Shown: positions 1 through 9,160, counted from the stretch's first letter. The stretch: DNA of 64,000 bases from a bacterium (GCA_030430075.1 JAUIGN010000002.1:434001-498000), one strand, 5' to 3'. Numbers and translations are program-made. The notes: generated from the letters alone by a model not told the origin.

Positions 1-1447
1 CGCCGACCGTGGCAGCCAGTTGCTGACCGTTGGGACTGAATTCCAGGTCGGTCAGCTCCGCAACGCCCTCGCCAATCACCTGCGGCGACCAATCTCCGTC
101 CTGCATCTGCCACAGCGTAAGCGGTTGTTTGACTCCCCATGACGCCAGCCGCTTGCCGTCCGCGCTGAATGCGATCCGCGCGACCGGTGATGGCTGTTGA
201 ATCGTGTGGGCAACCTCACCGGTCCCCTTGTCGTATATCTGGATCGCCCCCCCGGCAGTCGCCGCGGCAATCAGGTTTCCGGCAACCGCCACATCCAGTA
301 CGTTGTTCGATGGCGCCGCCAGCTTGCGAATCGGCATGCCGTCTGCCATCGTCCACTGATGCAATTCTCTCTCCGCGGCCGAGACGACCGACGCCGCATC
401 AATAAACGCGACCGCCCCAATCGCAGCACCGTGTTCGGTGTATTGGGCCAATTCCGCGAACGTGTCGTTGGACAGATCCCAGACGCGAATCGACTTGTCC
501 GCGGACCCGGTAACGAGCCGCGTATGGCCGGCATTAAAGGCCATTGCGGTGATCGGCCCAGCGTGACCTTTCAACGTCGCCAACACTCGACCGTCCGACA
601 CGTGTCGAACGACGACGGTCGGCTGGTTGCCGTCGGACGTGGCAACGAGTTCGCCGTCGGAACTGAGCGCCGCCAGCTTGGCCGCCCCGCTGCCGCCGGC
701 GATCTCTTCCACTGGGGAAATCGGTAGCTGCCAGACCTTGACCAACCCGTCCGCGCCGGTCGATATCAACTGTTGATTGTTGGCATGATAACTGAGCGAG
801 CTGACCGCCCCGTGATGGATCGGCAGGACCGCCTCGGGATGACCGTCAATCGTCCGCCACAACCGGAGCGTACCTTCCGCGTCCGCCGTGGCAACCTGAT
901 GGCCGTCCGCGCGGTACGCCGCGGCAACCACTTCGGATGCGTGCCCGGTGAGCACTGTCGGCGGCCGCTCCGGATCGCTGCCGACCAGCAACAGCCGCTT
1001 GTCGTGACCGACCGACAAGAAACGGGTCGCCGCGGAATCGAACGCGAATGCAGTCGCCGCGCCATCGTGCCGGGCCAGAATACGCACCGGTTTCGTCTGG
1101 GGAAGATCCCACAATTTGATCGTGTTGTCGCGTGCACCGCTGGCCAGCACCAAACCGTCGGGACGGATCGCCAACGAACTGACGGGAGCCGTGTTGCCTG
1201 CCAGGGTGGCCAGCGGTTCCGGGGAGTCGACGCGCCAAACCTTCAACGAATGGTCGGAACTCGACGTCACGATCGACGATCCATCCGGAGAAAAGTCGAC
1301 CATCGTAACCGCGCCGAGATGCCCCGCATAAACACGAGTCGGTTCAGCCGCCGGTTGAGCAGCTGCCTGGGATGCAACCAATAAGGATCCCCAGGCGGCA
1401 AATCGCCAGACGGACTGCGGGGAAGATTGGAGAGAGGCAGGTTTCAT
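1..1447 (-). CDS. Secreted WD40-repeat beta-propeller protein (3' end beyond window)
   Basis: Reading down from an ATG at 1447 gives an unbroken frame of about 482 codons to the left edge, so the C-terminus is missing. Residues 1-30 look like a signal peptide with an Ala-rich cleavage region (SQAAAQPA). About ten WD40 units follow, recognisable from GH...V..(L/M).FSPDG...(V/T)(S/T)(S/G)S.D..(I/L)(K/R)(V/L)W; the clearest end in SLKVWRV, TIKLWDL, TLRLWRT, LVKVWQL and SIRVWDL. WD40 repeats fold into ring propellers that serve as binding platforms and have no catalytic activity. The signal peptide suggests an extracytoplasmic location. The partner is unknown; a cytochrome or DUF1549-type domain could follow beyond the edge, since planctomycetes often fuse these, but that is inference. 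Confidence 0.85.
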   Translation of the reverse strand, partial: MKPASLQSSPQSVWRFAAWGSLLVASQAAAQPAAEPTRVYAGHLGAVTMVDFSPDGSSIVTSSSDHSLKVWRVDSPEPLATLAGNTAPVSSLAIRPDGLVLASGARDNTIKLWDLPQTKPVRILARHDGAATAFAFDSAATRFLSVGHDKRLLLVGSDPERPPTVLTGHASEVVAAAYRADGHQVATADAEGTLRLWRTIDGHPEAVLPIHHGAVSSLSYHANNQQLISTGADGLVKVWQLPISPVEEIAGGSGAAKLAALSSDGELVATSDGNQPTVVVRHVSDGRVLATLKGHAGPITAMAFNAGHTRLVTGSADKSIRVWDLSNDTFAELAQYTEHGAAIGAVAFIDAASVVSAAERELHQWTMADGMPIRKLAAPSNNVLDVAVAGNLIAAATAGGAIQIYDKGTGEVAHTIQQPSPVARIAFSADGKRLASWGVKQPLTLWQMQDGDWSPQVIGEGVAELTDLEFSPNGQQLAATVG

Positions 1448-1620
1448 AGAATTGGTGGGAACTTGAGGCGTGATCGTTTGTCTTAATGTATCAATAATAC
1501 TCGATGCGTTGCAAATCTTGGGGCCAGGCGCGTGTCGCCGGCCGGCCTGGAAGCGTCATGCACCACACGCCCGGCGGGCAGATACGAAAATCACGGTCGC
1601 TGTTCAGCGCGCGTCCGGAG

Positions 1621-1672
1621 GGCAGGCGGTGCCTGCCGCATCTCTCCCGTCACTCGGTGGGCCACCGAGTGA
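1621..1672 (-). terminator. Two consecutive stem-loops at the 3' end of the amidohydrolase/beta-lactamase gene
   Basis: Positions 1650-1672 form a perfect inverted repeat (11-bp arms, 1-nt centre) that contains the TGA stop of the upstream gene. Positions 1621-1637 form a second perfect 7-bp stem with a 3-nt loop. There is no T-tract on the minus strand, so a factor-dependent or RNA-protecting role is as likely as intrinsic termination. Confidence 0.4.
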
Positions 1673-4481
1673 TCGTGTTAACGGCCTCGTGGAGGACAGG
1701 GTCGATTGCGCGGCCCAGGTGATCAGCGCCCGGGCTGACGCGTGCGTTGAGCAAGGCCACGAAGTTCTTGCCGTCGTGCCGACGGATCATGATCGCCGAC
1801 GTTCCTGCCAGAGAACCGGTATGCCAGTGATTCCGCCGCCCTTGGCCGACGTCTCGATTCATCCAGCCGAGCGAATAGTAGGCGTTATCGATGTCGTCGC
1901 CATCGCCGGTGTCGGCCGGCGGACACGCATGCATGGCTTCAATGCTGGCCCGTGTCAGTACGGGACAGTTGTCAGGATCATCGAACGCGGCCGCAAAGCG
2001 GGCCAGGTCGGTTGCGGTTGAGATCCATCCGCCATGCGCATCCATGGCTTCCAGGTACCAGCCGCCATACGGCCATGGCACAGGCTGCCCCAAGTCATCC
2101 TGAAACACCGACGAGCCGCGGCCGGGGTGGTAGTAGCGAACTTCATTGGTGGCACGTTCGGCAAGCCGGGTCGCGCCGAGCTGCGTGGAGGCCATCCCCA
2201 GCGGCTTGAGCACCGCTGCGGCGACATAGTCTTGATACGACTGCCCACTGACGCGCTCAATCACGCGCCCCAGCAGACAGTAGCCAAAATTTGAATAGGC
2301 ATAGCGCTCTCCGGGGTCGAAGTCGAGTCGCTGGGTCAGCATCGCTTCGATGACGGTCGCGGGTTTCGCCGGCGCCGGCACACCCATCTGGTTGGCAAAG
2401 CGCACGGCCTGAAACATCGCGTCAAAGGACTTCGCGCGATCCCAACCTCCCCGATGCTGCAAGAGGTGACGAATCGTGACCTTGCGGAGGCGGTCGTCGA
2501 CAGCGGGACCACCTGGGGCATCGTCGCCAGGCAGATCGAGCAGGGAAAAAACGCGGTCGTCGAGTTTCAACTTACCCTCTTCCACCAACTTCAACACGGC
2601 GACGGCAGTGATCGGTTTGGAGAGGCTGGCGATCCGAAACTGGCTGGACGGCTGAACCGGCCGGCCGCTCGCCAGGTCCGCGTAACCGTATCCCCGCGCG
2701 ACGGCGACGCGCCCTCGATCGGTCACCGCCACAGAAAGCCCCGGCACACGGTGCTGCCGGAGAAAGGTCTGCAGGATGCGATCGAAGTCCGCCAGCCCGG
2801 CCGCCGTGTCGCCGGTGCTCACGGCATGCGGCGCTTTTTGGCCCTTCCATCCCGGCCCCCGCAATACGCGCCCCGGCCGCGCCCCCGTGAACTGGCCATC
2901 CCGCAGGACCGGCTGCCCATTGACGATGACGTGCTTCATGCCGGTTGACAGTGCCTGCGGGTTGGCGAAATCGGCTTCATCGGCCAGCTTGTCAAAATCG
3001 AACAGGATGATATCGGCGGCCAGTCCAACCGCGATTCGGCCTCGGTCGAAGGCAAACACGTCGTTGGCCGCCGTTGCACTTGCCTGGGCCACAGCCCGCT
3101 CGAGAGAGATCGCGCCGAATTGTCGAACGTAGCGGGACAGCAGCCGGGGAAACGACCCGAACGCCCGTGGATGCGAGGCAATCCGGCTTCCTCCCGCCGG
3201 GCCCACGTCGGTACAGAACGAGACAAAATTCTCCTGCATGGCCTGAATCTTGTTGGCCACCGTCATGGTTTCCGGCAGCGCGAACGCATCGGCGCGCACC
3301 AGGTTGAAAAACGTCTCCCAGGGATCTTCGTTCAATGCCGCGGCCATGACGGCGACCGACGTGCCGTCGTGCGGCGAATAACGAGCGGCATTGCTTCGTC
3401 CGATGACGATGCGGTTCCAGTCGCTGCCGGCGTGACGATACCAGTTCTCCCAACCGGACGTGGTTTCGATCTCCTGCCGGATCTCGGCCCGCAGCGCGTC
3501 GTCGTCCAGACGCGCACGCAGTGCCTCGCGCCCGTCACGGAAGTGGCGTGGGTGGATCAGGGCGGCGATTCCCAGCCCGTTATTCACATAGGGGTAGATG
3601 TCGGCCGTCACCTCCTGGCCGCTTGCCCGGGCCGCCTTGATCTTGGCCAATGCCAGAGGCATCTTCCCCCAATTCTGCTGGCCGGCCGCTTTCAAATGAA
3701 AGATGTGGACGGGCGTCTTGCCGATACGCCCAATGTCCATCGCCTCATCGATGGCTTCGAGCAATTGATCGCCCTCATTTCGCATGTGCGTGTAGTAGCG
3801 CCCTCCGTACTCGCCGGCAACAGCGGCCAGTGCCGCAATCTCCTTGGTTCGCGCATAGACGGCGGGCGGGTAGATCAACGCGGTGGAAACTCCGATCGCC
3901 CCCGCCTCCATCGCCTCACGCACCAGGGCCTGCATCTTCGCCAACTCCTCGTCGCTCGGCCGGCGTTCGGTATCTCCCAGAACGATCCTGCGAACTTGCG
4001 TGTGGCCAACCGTCTGCGTGACGTTGACCGGCAGGCCTTTGATTTCGAGCAACGCGAAATACTCGGCCATCGTCGTCCAGCCCTGCCGTTGCCCTTCCAC
4101 CGCCGACAGCGGCGCGGCCGAGGCGCCTTCACCCGTGTTGATTGTCGTGATGCCCTGTGTCAGCAGGTTCAGCGCCGTCGCCGGCTTGTCGATCATCGGC
4201 GAGGCGGTTTGCCCCATCATGTCAATGAAACCCGGCGCGACGACCAGCCCCGCCGCGTCAATCACCAGTTCACCCTCGCCTGGTTCAATCTCGCCAATGC
4301 GAACGATCTTGCCGTCATCGATCGCCACGTCCGCCACGTACCAAGGCGCCCCGGTGCCGTCAACAATGCGGCCTCCCTTGATGACGATGTCCAACGGTGC
4401 CGCCAGGACCGGAGCCAGGGTCGGATTGCCTGCCGCACCCAATGTGGCGGTCGCCAGGAAGAGCAAGAACGTTCGTGTCAT
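1650..4481 (-). CDS. Secreted N-acyl-D-amino-acid deacylase-like amidohydrolase fused to a serine beta-lactamase/D-peptidase-like domain
   Basis: 943 aa. A signal peptide (about 1-28) precedes an amidohydrolase domain (about 30-540) with the IKGGRIVDGTGAPWY start, a THMRNEG block (H232), an FHLKAAG block (H262), and D425 in FCTDVGP. These resemble the metal and catalytic positions of D-aminoacylases. The usual HxH after GFID is replaced by GFIDMMGQ (84-91), and the Cys ligand position reads GEG (E118). The second domain (about 562-943) has the serine beta-lactamase/class C signatures: SLSK (S619, K622), YSN (729-731) and HTG (887-889). Such domains hydrolyse or bind D-amino-acid amides, esters or peptides. 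The fusion therefore suggests processing of D-amino-acid-containing compounds such as peptidoglycan fragments; that is inference. It lies 240 bp downstream of another amidohydrolase on the same strand. Confidence 0.85.
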   Translation of the reverse strand: MTRTFLLFLATATLGAAGNPTLAPVLAAPLDIVIKGGRIVDGTGAPWYVADVAIDDGKIVRIGEIEPGEGELVIDAAGLVVAPGFIDMMGQTASPMIDKPATALNLLTQGITTINTGEGASAAPLSAVEGQRQGWTTMAEYFALLEIKGLPVNVTQTVGHTQVRRIVLGDTERRPSDEELAKMQALVREAMEAGAIGVSTALIYPPAVYARTKEIAALAAVAGEYGGRYYTHMRNEGDQLLEAIDEAMDIGRIGKTPVHIFHLKAAGQQNWGKMPLALAKIKAARASGQEVTADIYPYVNNGLGIAALIHPRHFRDGREALRARLDDDALRAEIRQEIETTSGWENWYRHAGSDWNRIVIGRSNAARYSPHDGTSVAVMAAALNEDPWETFFNLVRADAFALPETMTVANKIQAMQENFVSFCTDVGPAGGSRIASHPRAFGSFPRLLSRYVRQFGAISLERAVAQASATAANDVFAFDRGRIAVGLAADIILFDFDKLADEADFANPQALSTGMKHVIVNGQPVLRDGQFTGARPGRVLRGPGWKGQKAPHAVSTGDTAAGLADFDRILQTFLRQHRVPGLSVAVTDRGRVAVARGYGYADLASGRPVQPSSQFRIASLSKPITAVAVLKLVEEGKLKLDDRVFSLLDLPGDDAPGGPAVDDRLRKVTIRHLLQHRGGWDRAKSFDAMFQAVRFANQMGVPAPAKPATVIEAMLTQRLDFDPGERYAYSNFGYCLLGRVIERVSGQSYQDYVAAAVLKPLGMASTQLGATRLAERATNEVRYYHPGRGSSVFQDDLGQPVPWPYGGWYLEAMDAHGGWISTATDLARFAAAFDDPDNCPVLTRASIEAMHACPPADTGDGDDIDNAYYSLGWMNRDVGQGRRNHWHTGSLAGTSAIMIRRHDGKNFVALLNARVSPGADHLGRAIDPVLHEAVNTITRWPTE

Positions 4482-4721
4482 CAGTGGTCAGTCCAATCGT
4501 ATTCGTGGTGATGGTTCCCGGCGCATCGTTCGGAAGCGCACTCCGGTCGCTGCATCACGTGGAGTTTCCAGACCGCGAGGAAACGAGCGCAGAAAGCACC
4601 CGGGGGGTCTTTGTACCGTGTCGTGGAGATCATCGTGTCACTCTCCGTCAGGCGACACTCGGTCGGGGAATACGTTTCCGGGAAGGGGTGACAAGCTGAC
4701 CATCGGTTCGCCGGCGGGACG

Positions 4722-6560
4722 TCAATCGAGTCCCAGGATTCGCTGTGCATTGGTCAGGTACAACTTTTCGAGCACGTCGTCGGGGAGAAAAATCCCGTAG
4801 ATCATCCAGAAACCCTGACGGTGATGTGACTCGGCCGTATCAAAGTACTCGTCGTCGGACTCCAGAAACCGATAGTAGAGCCGATACGCCTCGGCCTTGG
4901 GGGTCGTATCGGTGCCGAACATGATCCGATCCTGGTACTTGAGAAAGAACCGCCGACAACTGTACGGTTGCCGACCCAGTTCGTTGATGCGTGCATCGAT
5001 GTCGACGTAGAAGTTGGGGTACGTATCGAGCCACTCGCCAACGGTCGCCAAATCTTCCGGATTGTTGCCGAAGTGGGCTCCGATGAACGTGGTTTGCGGG
5101 TGCCGGGCAATCGCCCGATTCCGCTGCGCGAGCAGCTCTTCTCGCGACGGATAATCCTCTCCGAAGAACAACCAATTGGGATGCTCATTCAATTCGTGCC
5201 AACGTTCGTTGTGCCGATCCAAGGGCGTGAAGAAGGCGGCCGGATCAGCGGTGTGGATCATCACGGGTCGCTTCATTTCGCCGCACAGCGCCCAGATCGG
5301 ATCGAGACGCGGGTCGTCAATCGCGAGCAATCGCCGTTGGCCGTCCCGGTAGTAGAGCCCCAGCGACTTGTGGAACTTGAGCCCCTTGGCGCCCGCTGCA
5401 AAACTCTTCCGTAACCGGGCCGTTTCACGCTCTGTCCAGCCCGCTTCATCAAATCCGCGGAGGTCGATCAGGGCGAATGTAAGAAACCGTCCTGGATGGG
5501 CCGCATCCAGGGCCGCGATCGTCTCGCGCAGCTTCTCGTCCCAGCCACCATCGAGGTTCACGACCGTCCGAACTCCCGCCTCGTCCATTGCCTGCAGGTA
5601 GCGCTTCACCCGCTCCTCGGTCAACGTCCGGGCACCGCCGCCGAGATGGTTGTGGACATCGATCACCGGAAATGCCGGTCGATTCACGCGAGTCACCTTG
5701 GTCTTCAACATCGACCGCGGTTCCCAGTCACGCAACTTCAAGTTCTGAATGTCGGCCGTCGAATCCGACTCGGCGACCGCGATCTCTTTCGAAAAAATCA
5801 GGGTGCCGAAATTCTGGAAGTCATGAAAGCTGGGTCCCACGCGAGCCCAATCCCAACCGGTCACGTGCTCGTCGTCATAATCGACCCGATAGAAGTTGGC
5901 TCGCCACCGCGTGCCGACCTGCGGCGGAACTTGCTGAAGCGGCTTGAGCAATTCGTACGGGATAAAGATCTCCGCGCGCCAGCCCGCGACGCGTGCCAAC
6001 GGCCGGCTCTCGCCGCCGCGCGCCGAAACGCCCTTTTTGATCTTCCTCGAACCGCGGTAGTCCCATGGTCGCCAACCGAGGAACCGCTGATTCAGATTCG
6101 GGACCAGGATCGGCAGTTCCTGGCCCAAAGGTGAGATCTCGTATTCGAAGTAGACGGGATGCTTCTCGTCCGTCCAGAAGAACAACTCGAACACATCTTC
6201 TTCCCAAAGGTGCAGGAAGTCTTCTTGCATCGTGGCCGTAAGCGTTTGATCCGAGCCATCGAAGAGCACGTAGATGCCCTTCGCGGAGTACATCATCTTG
6301 AAACGGGCCGTGTACTCATGTTTGCCGCCGGGACGGCGCTGCAGGGGCGTCCAAGCCGCGGCATTCCAGGCCGCGTGGTCCCCCTGGCCGTTCACCGTGA
6401 AGTCTTCGCAGCGGGGCACAATCATCGTCGGCTGCCTGCCCGGTGCCGGCTCCGCGGAACCGATCGCGCCGTTTAACACGGCCGCGGCGAGCAGCGCGGC
6501 CGCAAAACGAGCGCCCCCCCGCCGCAGTAACCGGGCCCAAGACACAGACGAACGAATCAT
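4722..6560 (-). CDS. CBM9-like domain plus amidohydrolase (TIM-barrel, amidohydrolase_2 type), secreted
   Basis: 612 aa from the ATG at 6560, which has GGAGGTG six bases upstream; a GTG 12 bp further out lies before that site and is rejected. Residues 1-37 form a signal peptide with a twin-Arg basic start and an Ala-rich core. Residues about 55-260 resemble a carbohydrate-binding family 9/DOMON beta-sandwich, with AWNAAAWTPL, FKMMYSAKGIYVLFDGSD and EDVFELFFW. The C-terminal half is an amidohydrolase: DVHNHLG gives the HxH metal pair (H303, H305), followed by KFHKSLG, VMIHTADP, FIGAHFGNN and FGTDTTP with the downstream His and Asp positions. Members of this group include decarboxylases and lactonases, so the substrate cannot be assigned. 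The fusion suggests action on a glycan-bound or sugar-derived substrate. Confidence 0.8.
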   Translation of the reverse strand: MIRSSVSWARLLRRGGARFAAALLAAAVLNGAIGSAEPAPGRQPTMIVPRCEDFTVNGQGDHAAWNAAAWTPLQRRPGGKHEYTARFKMMYSAKGIYVLFDGSDQTLTATMQEDFLHLWEEDVFELFFWTDEKHPVYFEYEISPLGQELPILVPNLNQRFLGWRPWDYRGSRKIKKGVSARGGESRPLARVAGWRAEIFIPYELLKPLQQVPPQVGTRWRANFYRVDYDDEHVTGWDWARVGPSFHDFQNFGTLIFSKEIAVAESDSTADIQNLKLRDWEPRSMLKTKVTRVNRPAFPVIDVHNHLGGGARTLTEERVKRYLQAMDEAGVRTVVNLDGGWDEKLRETIAALDAAHPGRFLTFALIDLRGFDEAGWTERETARLRKSFAAGAKGLKFHKSLGLYYRDGQRRLLAIDDPRLDPIWALCGEMKRPVMIHTADPAAFFTPLDRHNERWHELNEHPNWLFFGEDYPSREELLAQRNRAIARHPQTTFIGAHFGNNPEDLATVGEWLDTYPNFYVDIDARINELGRQPYSCRRFFLKYQDRIMFGTDTTPKAEAYRLYYRFLESDDEYFDTAESHHRQGFWMIYGIFLPDDVLEKLYLTNAQRILGLD

Positions 6561-6563
6561 AAG

Positions 6564-6570
6564 CACCTCC
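6564..6570 (-). promoter_or_regulatory. Shine-Dalgarno site fixing the start of the CBM9-like/amidohydrolase gene
   Basis: GGAGGTG on the minus strand, three bases short of the ATG at 6560 when counted from its last G. It overlaps the in-frame alternative GTG, which argues for the ATG. Confidence 0.6.
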
Positions 6571-6834
6571 ACCGGACCGAGGCGAAAACACAGGAATGTT
6601 CGGAAACCGCTGTCGCCAGCTTAACGCGGCCGAGCGGCCGGTTCGAGCGCCGGACGACCTTTTTTGTCCTTCCGTACACCTTCCGGTGGAGCCAGGTGAG
6701 CTCCGTCAACGGAATTGAGCTGCGTGAATGCAAAGCGGCGGCAAGCCGGCCGCGTTGGTTGCGGAGCCGGCGCTCAGCGAGAACAATACATCACCTTCCC
6801 GCCGCCAGCCATCCGCCGCCGGAGACCACCGTTC

Positions 6835-8658
6835 GTGCTCGTCGCCCAGTCCACGCTCCTTACCCTGCCCGACTATGTGGTCATCGGTATCTATCTGATC
6901 GCGACCATCGCGCTGGGCGTGGCCATTGGAAGGCGGATGCAGACGGGGACCGACTTTTTTCTGGGCGGGCGAAGGTTGCCCTGGTGGGCCATCGGCATGT
7001 CGCTGGTTGCGACCGACATCGGGGGCACCGACATCATTGGAGTGGGTGGCGCCGCGTATAGCCATGGCCTGGCGGTGGCCAACTTCGAATGGATCGGTTG
7101 TGTGCCCGCCATGTTGGTCGGCGCCTTCGTCTTTATCCCCTTCTTTTACCGGACCGGCGTCTATACGATCCCCGAGTTTCTCGAACGGCGTTACAACGCC
7201 GGCGTGCGGACGGTCATGGCGCTCTGCTGGCTGCTTTTCATGGCCTGCAACCTGGGGATCATGTTGCTGGCGTCCGCCAAGATGATGGCCGCAGTCTTTG
7301 GTTGGAACGAAGTCGCCTGCATCCTCGTCACCGCCCTGCTGGTCGGCGGCTACACGTACATCGGCGGGTTGGCGGCGGTCGTGTATACCGACATGATTCA
7401 ATGCGGGGTGATGATCGCCGGCTGCCTGTTGATCCTCGTCTTGGGCCTCGTCCAGGTCGGAGGGGTTGGAGAACTGCGCAGCCGCCTGGCGGCCGCCGAG
7501 GCAGACGACGCAGGCGAGGCAGACCAAGTAGACGAAGCGGCCCCCCGGGAACCGCCTGGGGACGCCGTAAAGCCCGAGGCCGCGGGCCCAACCGGCCGGG
7601 GCGGCGTCGCGGTCTCCAGGGAAGCTGTTGACGCCAGCGAATCGCGCGCTCACCGCGCTTCGCTGATCCTCCCTGCCGACACCGATTCACCGTTCCCCTG
7701 GCCCGGCATCTATTTCGGCCTGGCATTGATATTGAGTCCCGCTTATTGGATTGGCAACCAGGCGATCGTGCAACGCTCGCTCGGAGCCCGCAGCGAGTTT
7801 GAAGCGCGGGCCTCGTATGTTTGGGGCGCCTTGCTAAAGAACGTGATCCCGTTCATCGTGGCCGTGCCGGGACTGATCGCGGTCGCCTTACTGCCGGACC
7901 TGCCGGACGGTGACGCGGCGATTCCCAATCTGGTCGGCGTGCTGCTGCCGGCCGGACTGCGGGGCCTGTTCGTGGCCGCCTTTCTGGCCGCGCTGATGTC
8001 CAGCATTGACTCCTACCTGAACTCGGCGGCCACCATCGTTTCCAACGACCTCTACAAACGTTTCGTCAATCGAGACGTCAGTGACACGCGGCTGCTGGCA
8101 GTCGGTCGACTGACGACGATTACCCTGGTGGCCTGGGCAATCGGGTTCGCCTTCTTCCTGACCGCCTTGAACGAACGGGCCGGCATCTATGCCATCTTTC
8201 AAACGCTGATGGCCTTCTTCCAGGGCCCCGCCTTCGCAATTCTCCTGATCGGCATCCTGTGGCGCCGTGCCACCGGCAACGCGGCCCTGATTGCCCTCCT
8301 CTGCGGGATCGCGACATCCATTGCGCTCTACGCCCTCAATCAACCCGCCGTCTACCGGGCACTCGGCTGGGCACCGTTGTTCAAGATCCAGGAACCGTTT
8401 CTATATTTTTCGATCTGGGCGTTCTTGGTCAGCGCAGTGGTGCTCGTCGGGCTGAGCCTCGTCAGCCGCCCGATCCACCCCGCCCAACTCCGCTACGTGG
8501 TCGGGGGACGGATGGATGCGGAGGATTCCGGGAAGGCGCGTTGCAAGGTCGGCGCGGTGCCTGAGGAAGAACAGCCTGGAGACGCGGGGACGGGGAAAGC
8601 CGGTCTTGCGGCGCCCGGGAGCGTGCGGCAGACCGGGCAAGGGGAGGATTCCGCGTGA
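6835..8658 (+). CDS. Sodium:solute symporter (SSS family)
   Basis: About 607 aa from a GTG at 6835 (GGAG ten bases upstream). The frame stays open to 6715, but that extension is Arg-rich and lacks a helix. The body shows about a dozen hydrophobic segments and SSS landmarks: LPDYVVIGIYLIATIALGV as helix 1, FFLGGRRLPWWAIGMS, DIGGTDIIGVGGAAYSHGL, YTIPEFLERRYN and NQAIVQRSLGARSEFEARAS. Members use the sodium gradient to import sugars, amino acids, vitamins or carboxylates. A charged low-complexity loop at residues about 216-282 and a hydrophilic tail of about 45 residues are unusual. It is divergent from the CBM9-like/amidohydrolase gene across 274 bp, so a shared regulatory region is possible, and the small gene at 8655 overlaps its stop. 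The substrate is unknown. Confidence 0.88.
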   Translation: MLVAQSTLLTLPDYVVIGIYLIATIALGVAIGRRMQTGTDFFLGGRRLPWWAIGMSLVATDIGGTDIIGVGGAAYSHGLAVANFEWIGCVPAMLVGAFVFIPFFYRTGVYTIPEFLERRYNAGVRTVMALCWLLFMACNLGIMLLASAKMMAAVFGWNEVACILVTALLVGGYTYIGGLAAVVYTDMIQCGVMIAGCLLILVLGLVQVGGVGELRSRLAAAEADDAGEADQVDEAAPREPPGDAVKPEAAGPTGRGGVAVSREAVDASESRAHRASLILPADTDSPFPWPGIYFGLALILSPAYWIGNQAIVQRSLGARSEFEARASYVWGALLKNVIPFIVAVPGLIAVALLPDLPDGDAAIPNLVGVLLPAGLRGLFVAAFLAALMSSIDSYLNSAATIVSNDLYKRFVNRDVSDTRLLAVGRLTTITLVAWAIGFAFFLTALNERAGIYAIFQTLMAFFQGPAFAILLIGILWRRATGNAALIALLCGIATSIALYALNQPAVYRALGWAPLFKIQEPFLYFSIWAFLVSAVVLVGLSLVSRPIHPAQLRYVVGGRMDAEDSGKARCKVGAVPEEEQPGDAGTGKAGLAAPGSVRQTGQGEDSA

Positions 8659-8888
8659 CGCCACTTCACCGATGGGGCGAGTTGCTCCGTGAAACTTTGC
8701 AGGCCATCCCGTTGGGAGCGGTCAGGGCCCTTTTCGTGACCACGCTGGTGTTCTTGCTCATCTGGATCCTCCGCCTGCCGAAGTCCGCCACAACGCCCCC
8801 TGGAGGAGCCCGTCGATGGGACGAAAACTTGAAGACGGGCGCGGTGCTGGCAGTGGCCATCCAGATCGTCATCTACCTGGTGCTTTGA
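8655..8888 (+). CDS. Small two-helix membrane protein coupled to the symporter
   Basis: 77 aa. Its GTG start overlaps the symporter TGA by four bases (GTGA), so it is probably made by translational coupling. It has two hydrophobic segments, about residues 19-40 (LGAVRALFVTTLVFLLIWIL) and 61-77 (to the C-terminal IVIYLVL), joined by a Pro/Gly/Arg linker. I do not recognise the family. A small partner subunit downstream of an SSS transporter has precedents, so an accessory subunit is the simplest reading, but this is inferred only from position and topology. Confidence 0.65.
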   Translation: MTPLHRWGELLRETLQAIPLGAVRALFVTTLVFLLIWILRLPKSATTPPGGARRWDENLKTGAVLAVAIQIVIYLVL

Positions 8889-9082
8889 TCTCAAGGGCGA
8901 GTCGATCACAACTTCCGCAAGTTCAGCGATACGGATGTGCGTGAGGTTCTCGACAACGCATCCCCAGACGGCCGGGCGGAGAAGGAAGGCGGGGAAACGT
9001 CATGCATGGCATGACCTACGGAAGTGCGAAATCTGCTTGAACGGCGTTGCGGCGATAACGTCGTACAACCGTCGCCGCCAAC

Positions 9083-9131
9083 AAAAAAAGGCCTGTGCCA
9101 TCGGTTGCACAACAACCGATGGCGACAGGCC
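9083..9131 (-). terminator. Rho-independent terminator of the outer-membrane barrel gene
   Basis: Reading the minus strand, an 18-19 bp GC-rich hairpin (arms 9090-9107 and 9113-9131, one bulged base, 5-nt loop) is followed directly by seven T residues. It lies 29 bp past the stop of the 255-aa gene. This is the best intrinsic terminator in the window. Confidence 0.9.
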
Positions 9132-9160
9132 TGAGACTCTTGGTTTGGTCGTGGCGCGGA

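Noticed and set aside
3120..4511. 463-codon plus-strand frame
   Set aside because: Antisense shadow of the amidohydrolase/beta-lactamase fusion with no recognisable motif.
4482..4721. 89-aa ORF in the spacer between the two amidohydrolases
   Set aside because: Its composition (Cys/Trp/His-rich, mixed) and lack of a ribosome site do not support a gene; it overlaps the start of the next gene downstream.
6706..7653. 315-codon minus-strand frame
   Set aside because: Shadow of the symporter; low-complexity and without a transmembrane or signal pattern consistent with a gene.
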